From assembly GCF_027359675.1 (NCBI RefSeq), contig NZ_CP114786.1:1864501-1928500 (forward strand): a stretch of 64,000 nt of DNA, given 5' to 3'. The position numbers were made by a program, and so were the translations under genes. The notes under the pieces were generated by a model. It was given only the letters and a program-made list of their open reading frames with translations, was not told where the DNA came from and ran no database searches. This DNA is from Roseibium sp. Sym1 (lineage in GTDB: Bacteria > Pseudomonadota > Alphaproteobacteria > Rhizobiales > Stappiaceae). Shown here piece after piece: positions 61,418-64,000 of the stretch. Position 1 is the stretch's first letter, and each line of letters begins with the position of its first letter.

Positions 61418-62329
61418 ATGAATATACCACCTGGTTTGAAACTGCGCCATATCGAGGCGTTTCTAGCGGTCGCGCGGAGTGGCACGATTTCAGCTGCTGC
61501 GCGGGTGCGCAATGTCTCGCAGCCCGCATTGTCCAAAACGGTCAATGAGCTCGAAACCATTTTAGGGACAGCGCTATTCGAACGGACCGGAAGGCGCGCA
61601 ATCCTTACGCCGGCAGGAGAGGGCTTTCGCGCGCATGCATTGGCCGCGCTACAGAGTCTTGAGGCGGGGGTGCGCGATCTTTCGGGAAAAGTTCCGGTCG
61701 GATTGGTCAAAGTCGGGGTGTTGCCCACGGTTGCGGGGGGATTTTTTCCAACGGTTGCACTGGATTATCATCGCACGCATCGGGATGCGCGGGTTGGAAT
61801 CATCACCGGGCCTAACCGCTATTTGTTGGAGATGCTGCGATCGGGGGGGATTGACTTCATGGTTGGGCGAATGCCGTCAGCCAAGAACATGCCGGGCCTG
61901 ACCTTCGAACATCTTTATGACGAGCCGGTACTCCTCGTGGCGCGGGCCGATCATCCCGCGCTGGCAATGCCCGCGCCAAAGGCGCTGACCACTTTTCCGC
62001 TGATAGCCCCGAACCCCGGAGCGATCATCCGACAGATCGTGGATCAGTATCTGGTCGCGCAGGGACTGAGCGGGCTTGTTCCGGCCTTCGAGACGGTGGC
62101 CCTTCCCTTGGCGCTGTCTCTGGTCGAACAATCCGACATGCTGTGGTTTATCTCGCGCGGGGTCGTTGAGCGCGAATTGCGGCGGGGCACGCTAGCGGCA
62201 ATCGAACTCAGGTCGGACTATATGGCTGGTTCGGTAGGGATTACGCGCAGGTTCACCTTCAACGAAGACAGCCCCGCCGATTTATTGGCGAGGCTGTTGC
62301 ACAAGCGTGCGGAGGAAATGGTCGGCTGA
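61418..62329 (+). CDS. pcaQ: LysR-family activator PcaQ
   Basis: A 303-residue LysR protein divergent from pcaD. The HTH is KLRHIEAFLAVARSGTISAAA, then SQPALSKTVNELETILGTALFERT. The effector domain includes VKVGVLPTVAGGFFPTVAL and DFMVGRMPSAKNMPGL, which fit PcaQ. It should activate pcaDCHGB when beta-carboxy-muconate-type intermediates are present. No strong ribosome site precedes ATG 61418. Confidence 0.9.
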   Translation: MNIPPGLKLRHIEAFLAVARSGTISAAARVRNVSQPALSKTVNELETILGTALFERTGRRAILTPAGEGFRAHALAALQSLEAGVRDLSGKVPVGLVKVGVLPTVAGGFFPTVALDYHRTHRDARVGIITGPNRYLLEMLRSGGIDFMVGRMPSAKNMPGLTFEHLYDEPVLLVARADHPALAMPAPKALTTFPLIAPNPGAIIRQIVDQYLVAQGLSGLVPAFETVALPLALSLVEQSDMLWFISRGVVERELRRGTLAAIELRSDYMAGSVGITRRFTFNEDSPADLLARLLHKRAEEMVG

Positions 62330-62723
62330 GGGGTCTCGGGCCACTTTGGGAGCGATTTCGTTCCCTGGTCAAATCGGGTGCCAATTTCGAGGGGTCCTTC
62401 TCTCCGAGTTTCAGGTCGAACATGGTGCTGCTCGTGGCGCGCGCCGGACATTTCCGGCAAATGCCCCGGAGCGATGGCGCCGCCATGCCTGGCCCTTGGA
62501 AACAGAACTCGGCCAGGATCGGCTGCGTCCAGCTGATCGGTCGGTGCGGTACCGCCGGTGCGGTGTTCGGCATCGGATTGGCAGCGGCAGACGAGCCCCA
62601 GACGCAAAGGCCATGGAACATTTGTCCCATCTGCGGCGCCTCCGGTTGGCGACGGATGCGTTCTCCGATTGACAGTAATTAGAACTCTAAGATAACAGGT
62701 GTGCATGCAGGAGGACAAATCTG
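62330..62723. other. Intergenic region before the second aldehyde dehydrogenase
   Basis: About 390 GC-rich bases with overlapping frames on both strands and no recognised family. A short frame ending near 62682 has a CPICG motif, but no ribosome site supports it. AGGAGG at 62709-62714 is the ribosome site for ATG 62724. Confidence 0.35.
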
Positions 62724-64000
62724 ATGGACACCTTGAACCTTGACGCGAACCTGAAGCTCTCGAAACAGGCCGATCTTTATTACGGTGGCGCATGGGTTCC
62801 ACCGGTCGAAGGCAGCTACGAACAAACGCTGAATCCGGGAACCGGCCAGCCGATTGGCATGGTCGCCACCGCGAGTCGTGCCGATGTCGATAGAGCGGTG
62901 GCGGAAGCGCTCAAAGGGTTCCATGAATGGCGTGATGTTTTGCCCCTGGAGCGGGCACGGATCCTGAAGGAAATTGCTACCCTTCTCCGTAAGCATGGAG
63001 ACGAACTCGCACTGATCGACGCCGCGAATTGCGGGAATCCCTATACGGAAATGCGCGGGGATGCCGCGATTGCGGCGGCTCAAATGGACTTTTTTGCAGG
63101 CCTCGTGACCGAGATGAAAGGCGACACGATTCCGATGGGGCCGGACCGCGTCAACATGACATCGCGCCAGCCGCTCGGCGTGGTCGCACGTATCCTTGCC
63201 TTCAATCATCCTTTCATGTTCTGCGGCGGTAAGATGGCTGCGCCCCTTGCGGCGGGCAATGCCGTTATCATCAAGCCGCCGGTGCAAGCGCCTCTCTCGG
63301 CTCTTCGCCTCGCCGAAATCGTTGAAGGGTTGTTGCCGAAGGGCACCTTCAGCGTTTTGCCTGGCGGTGTTGAAGCCGGTGCGGGTTTGGCCGAGCATCC
63401 AGGCGTGGCCAAGGTAACGCTGATTGGTTCGGTGCCGGCCGGGCGCGCGGTGATGCGCAGTGCGAGCGCCACAGTTAAACCTGTCCTGCTGGAATTGGGC
63501 GGCAAGAATGCCTTGATCGCCTATCCGGACAGCGATCCCAAGAAGATCGCCGATGCGATCGTTGCCGGAATGAACTTTGGCTGGTGCGGACAGTCATGCG
63601 GTTCGACCAGCAGAGCCTTTGTTCATGAAGACATTCACGACGAGGTCGTTTCTCTCCTGGCTAAAGCAGTCGAGCGTTACAAGCCGGGCGTCCCGACCGA
63701 TCCGACGACAACCATGGGAGCTATTGTCAGCCGAACTCAATTCGATCGCGTGCTGAGCTTCATCGAGTCGGCCGTGAACGAGGGCGCGCGTACGGTGACG
63801 GGCGGGCACGCGGTGACCGATGGCGCTTTGGCCGAGGGTTGTTTCATCGCGCCGACGATCTTCGCCGATGTGACACCGGACATGAGGATCGCTCGCGAAG
63901 AAATATTTGGTCCTGTACTGGCTATTCGGAAGTGGAGCGACGAAGTCGAAATGCTGAGAGAGGTCAATGCGCTCGAGCTTGGCCTGACCTGCGCAATATG
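62724..64000 (+). CDS. Aldehyde dehydrogenase, 3' end outside window
   Basis: The frame starts at ATG 62724 with a perfect AGGAGG ten nt upstream and is open to the window end, giving 425 residues of an expected roughly 490. Catalytic Cys292 is in GWCGQSCGSTSRAF, Glu257 in LELGGKNALIAY and Asn161 in AFNHPFMF. The NAD fold loop IIKPPVQAPLSALRLAE is intact. It differs clearly from the ALDH at 50330. It probably oxidises an aromatic or aliphatic aldehyde feeding the pca route, judged from its place after pcaQ only. Confidence 0.88.
   Translation, partial: MDTLNLDANLKLSKQADLYYGGAWVPPVEGSYEQTLNPGTGQPIGMVATASRADVDRAVAEALKGFHEWRDVLPLERARILKEIATLLRKHGDELALIDAANCGNPYTEMRGDAAIAAAQMDFFAGLVTEMKGDTIPMGPDRVNMTSRQPLGVVARILAFNHPFMFCGGKMAAPLAAGNAVIIKPPVQAPLSALRLAEIVEGLLPKGTFSVLPGGVEAGAGLAEHPGVAKVTLIGSVPAGRAVMRSASATVKPVLLELGGKNALIAYPDSDPKKIADAIVAGMNFGWCGQSCGSTSRAFVHEDIHDEVVSLLAKAVERYKPGVPTDPTTTMGAIVSRTQFDRVLSFIESAVNEGARTVTGGHAVTDGALAEGCFIAPTIFADVTPDMRIAREEIFGPVLAIRKWSDEVEMLREVNALELGLTCAI

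Noticed and set aside
62422..62682. Plus-strand 86-codon frame with CPICG near its end
   Set aside because: A single zinc-knuckle-like motif is not enough; no ribosome site, and both strands are open over the same GC-rich DNA.
1..64000. CRISPR arrays, integrase, att sites, tRNA and rRNA genes
   Set aside because: I looked for regularly spaced repeats, tyrosine or serine recombinase motifs and RNA gene cores and saw none; the only regular repeats are the three iterons near 16.1 kb.

Overview
This window reads as part of a conjugative, catabolic replicon from an alphaproteobacterium, most like Hyphomicrobiales (Rhizobiales) or a relative. It is a plasmid or a plasmid-derived integrative element. 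The evidence is high GC coding sequence, tight ATGA/TGATG gene overlaps, a rhizobial-type gene order (strawberry-notch helicase/methylase, Toprim protein, DUF2493, ssb, DUF2285, repA, parA, DUF2840, traF, lytic transglycosylase, relaxase, traG, trbBCDEJ-K-LFGI, DUF2274) and pca genes arranged as in rhizobia (pcaQ facing pcaDCHGB; pcaR facing pcaIJF). No integrase, att site, rRNA, tRNA or CRISPR array was seen. The species cannot be fixed from the window.

Layout. Positions 1-10.8 kb hold backbone DNA-metabolism genes: the 3' part of a ParB-like gene, a 1446-residue methylase/helicase, a Toprim protein, a DUF2493 protein and ssb, with several structured intergenic segments. From 10.8 to 13.4 kb there is an AT-richer cargo patch: a PD-(D/E)XK-like nuclease, a Cys-rich orphan, a broken XRE gene and an intact XRE gene. 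From 13.6 to 17.7 kb lies the replication and partition block, with three iteron-like repeats just after repA. From 17.7 to 34.6 kb lies the conjugation block: signal peptidase, transglycosylase, relaxase with a candidate oriT upstream, coupling protein and a complete trb type IV secretion set. The trb run is interrupted by a roughly 1 kb insert that carries a VOC protein and ends in a long palindrome.

A LysR gene and a decayed IS3 transposase separate the transfer block from the catabolic block (36.5-64 kb). That block holds pcaF, pcaJ and pcaI with pcaR; a HAD phosphatase; an ABC uptake operon in which one permease is fused to a strictosidine-synthase-like beta-propeller and followed by a second propeller gene, the ATPase and a 3-hydroxyacyl-CoA/L-gulonate-type dehydrogenase; a divergent LysR/adh-TRAP(PQM)-aldh operon; pcaQ with pcaDCHGB; and a second aldehyde dehydrogenase cut by the window end.

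Together the pca genes give a complete protocatechuate to succinyl-CoA plus acetyl-CoA route. The two transport operons look like peripheral uptake and oxidation modules. The permease-propeller fusion is the most unusual object in the window; I read it as a possible coupled lactone uptake and ring-opening system, which is an inference.
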